Below, piece after piece: positions 6,125-6,234 of a stretch of 6,234 bases of DNA. The notes under the pieces are model-generated. The model searched no databases. It saw only the letters and a list, made by a program, of their open reading frames with translations, and was not told where the DNA came from. A program made the translations under genes and the position numbers. Origin of the DNA: an uncultured Clostridia bacterium (GTDB lineage: Bacteria > Bacillota > Clostridia > TANB77 > CAG-508); NCBI GenBank assembly GCA_934167225.1, contig CAKPLD010000066.1, positions 1 through 6,234 on the forward strand. Direction: 5' to 3'. Position 1 is the stretch's first letter; each line of letters starts with the position of its first letter.

Positions 6125-6234
6125 AAAAAATTCTGTTACTATTCACAGCTATTAAAGCCGGTTCGAATTAGAATAATTATTAATTTTTGGGGGATTAACG
6201 GCTCAATACGGACTTTAAGAGCTTATAAGCATTA
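6125..6234. other. Unassigned right end; possible start of a structured RNA from 6189
   Basis: I find no open reading frame with a ribosome binding site on either strand. The stretch 6174-6188 is very A+T-rich (-10-like TATTAA at 6178-6183, no good -35) and is followed by GGGGG at 6189-6193, then TAACGG, ACGG and a perfect 10-bp palindrome GCTTATAAGC (6221-6230). GGCTC (6200-6204) can pair with GAGCT (6219-6223). The opening GGGGG...TAACGG resembles the 5' end of Gram-positive tmRNA, but the conserved TTCGAC of the tmRNA D-loop is absent where expected, so that identification is weak. It could equally be a leader of the next gene. Confidence 0.25.

Noticed and set aside
6160..6168. GGTTCGAAT resembling a tRNA T-loop
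   Set aside because: The flanking five bases do not pair as a T stem, and no acceptor stem, anticodon arm or CCA is found nearby on either strand.

Overview
This is a low-G+C window (about 30 % by eye, not computed) from a Gram-positive bacterium. The likely source is an uncultured, gut-type member of the Clostridia/Firmicutes. The evidence is the A-rich codon use (AGA for Arg, ATA for Ile, ACA for Thr), purine-rich Shine-Dalgarno sites, use of a TTG start, the short Firmicutes-type glucose-6-phosphate isomerase, and a DisA diadenylate cyclase. All five recognisable genes lie on the + strand. The assignment is inference from style and gene content; there is no rRNA or other marker here.

Layout: (1) 1-1875 is the 3' part of carB, the large subunit of carbamoyl-phosphate synthase, cut by the left window edge. 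(2) 1876-1968 is a short gap with a plausible sigma-A promoter and the ribosome binding site of the next gene. (3) 1969-5128 holds three closely spaced genes that look like one transcription unit: pgi (glycolysis), a two-hotdog acyl-ACP thioesterase, and disA (c-di-AMP synthesis with DNA-structure sensing). The gaps are 28 and 18 nt. (4) A near-consensus promoter, TTGACA-N17-TAAAAT, overlaps the last codons of disA and probably drives a separate gene at 5223-6062. That gene encodes a membrane-anchored, outward-facing cyclophilin-type peptidyl-prolyl isomerase. (5) 6083-6124 is a long hairpin just after the cyclophilin gene and probably a terminator. The last 110 bases (6125-6234) contain no gene I can identify. 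From 6189 the sequence becomes relatively G+C-rich and begins GGGGG, which could be the start of a structured RNA cut by the right edge.

The genes are mostly housekeeping: pyrimidine/arginine precursor synthesis, sugar phosphate interconversion, acyl chain release, nucleotide second messenger synthesis and extracytoplasmic protein folding. I see no defence system, mobile element, CRISPR array or clearly new biological system. The points most worth checking are the placement of disA next to an acyl-ACP thioesterase, a Gln where the plant thioesterase family has a catalytic Glu, the inserted loops and aromatic tail of the cyclophilin, a gradual codon-style drift along carB, and the unassigned right-hand end.
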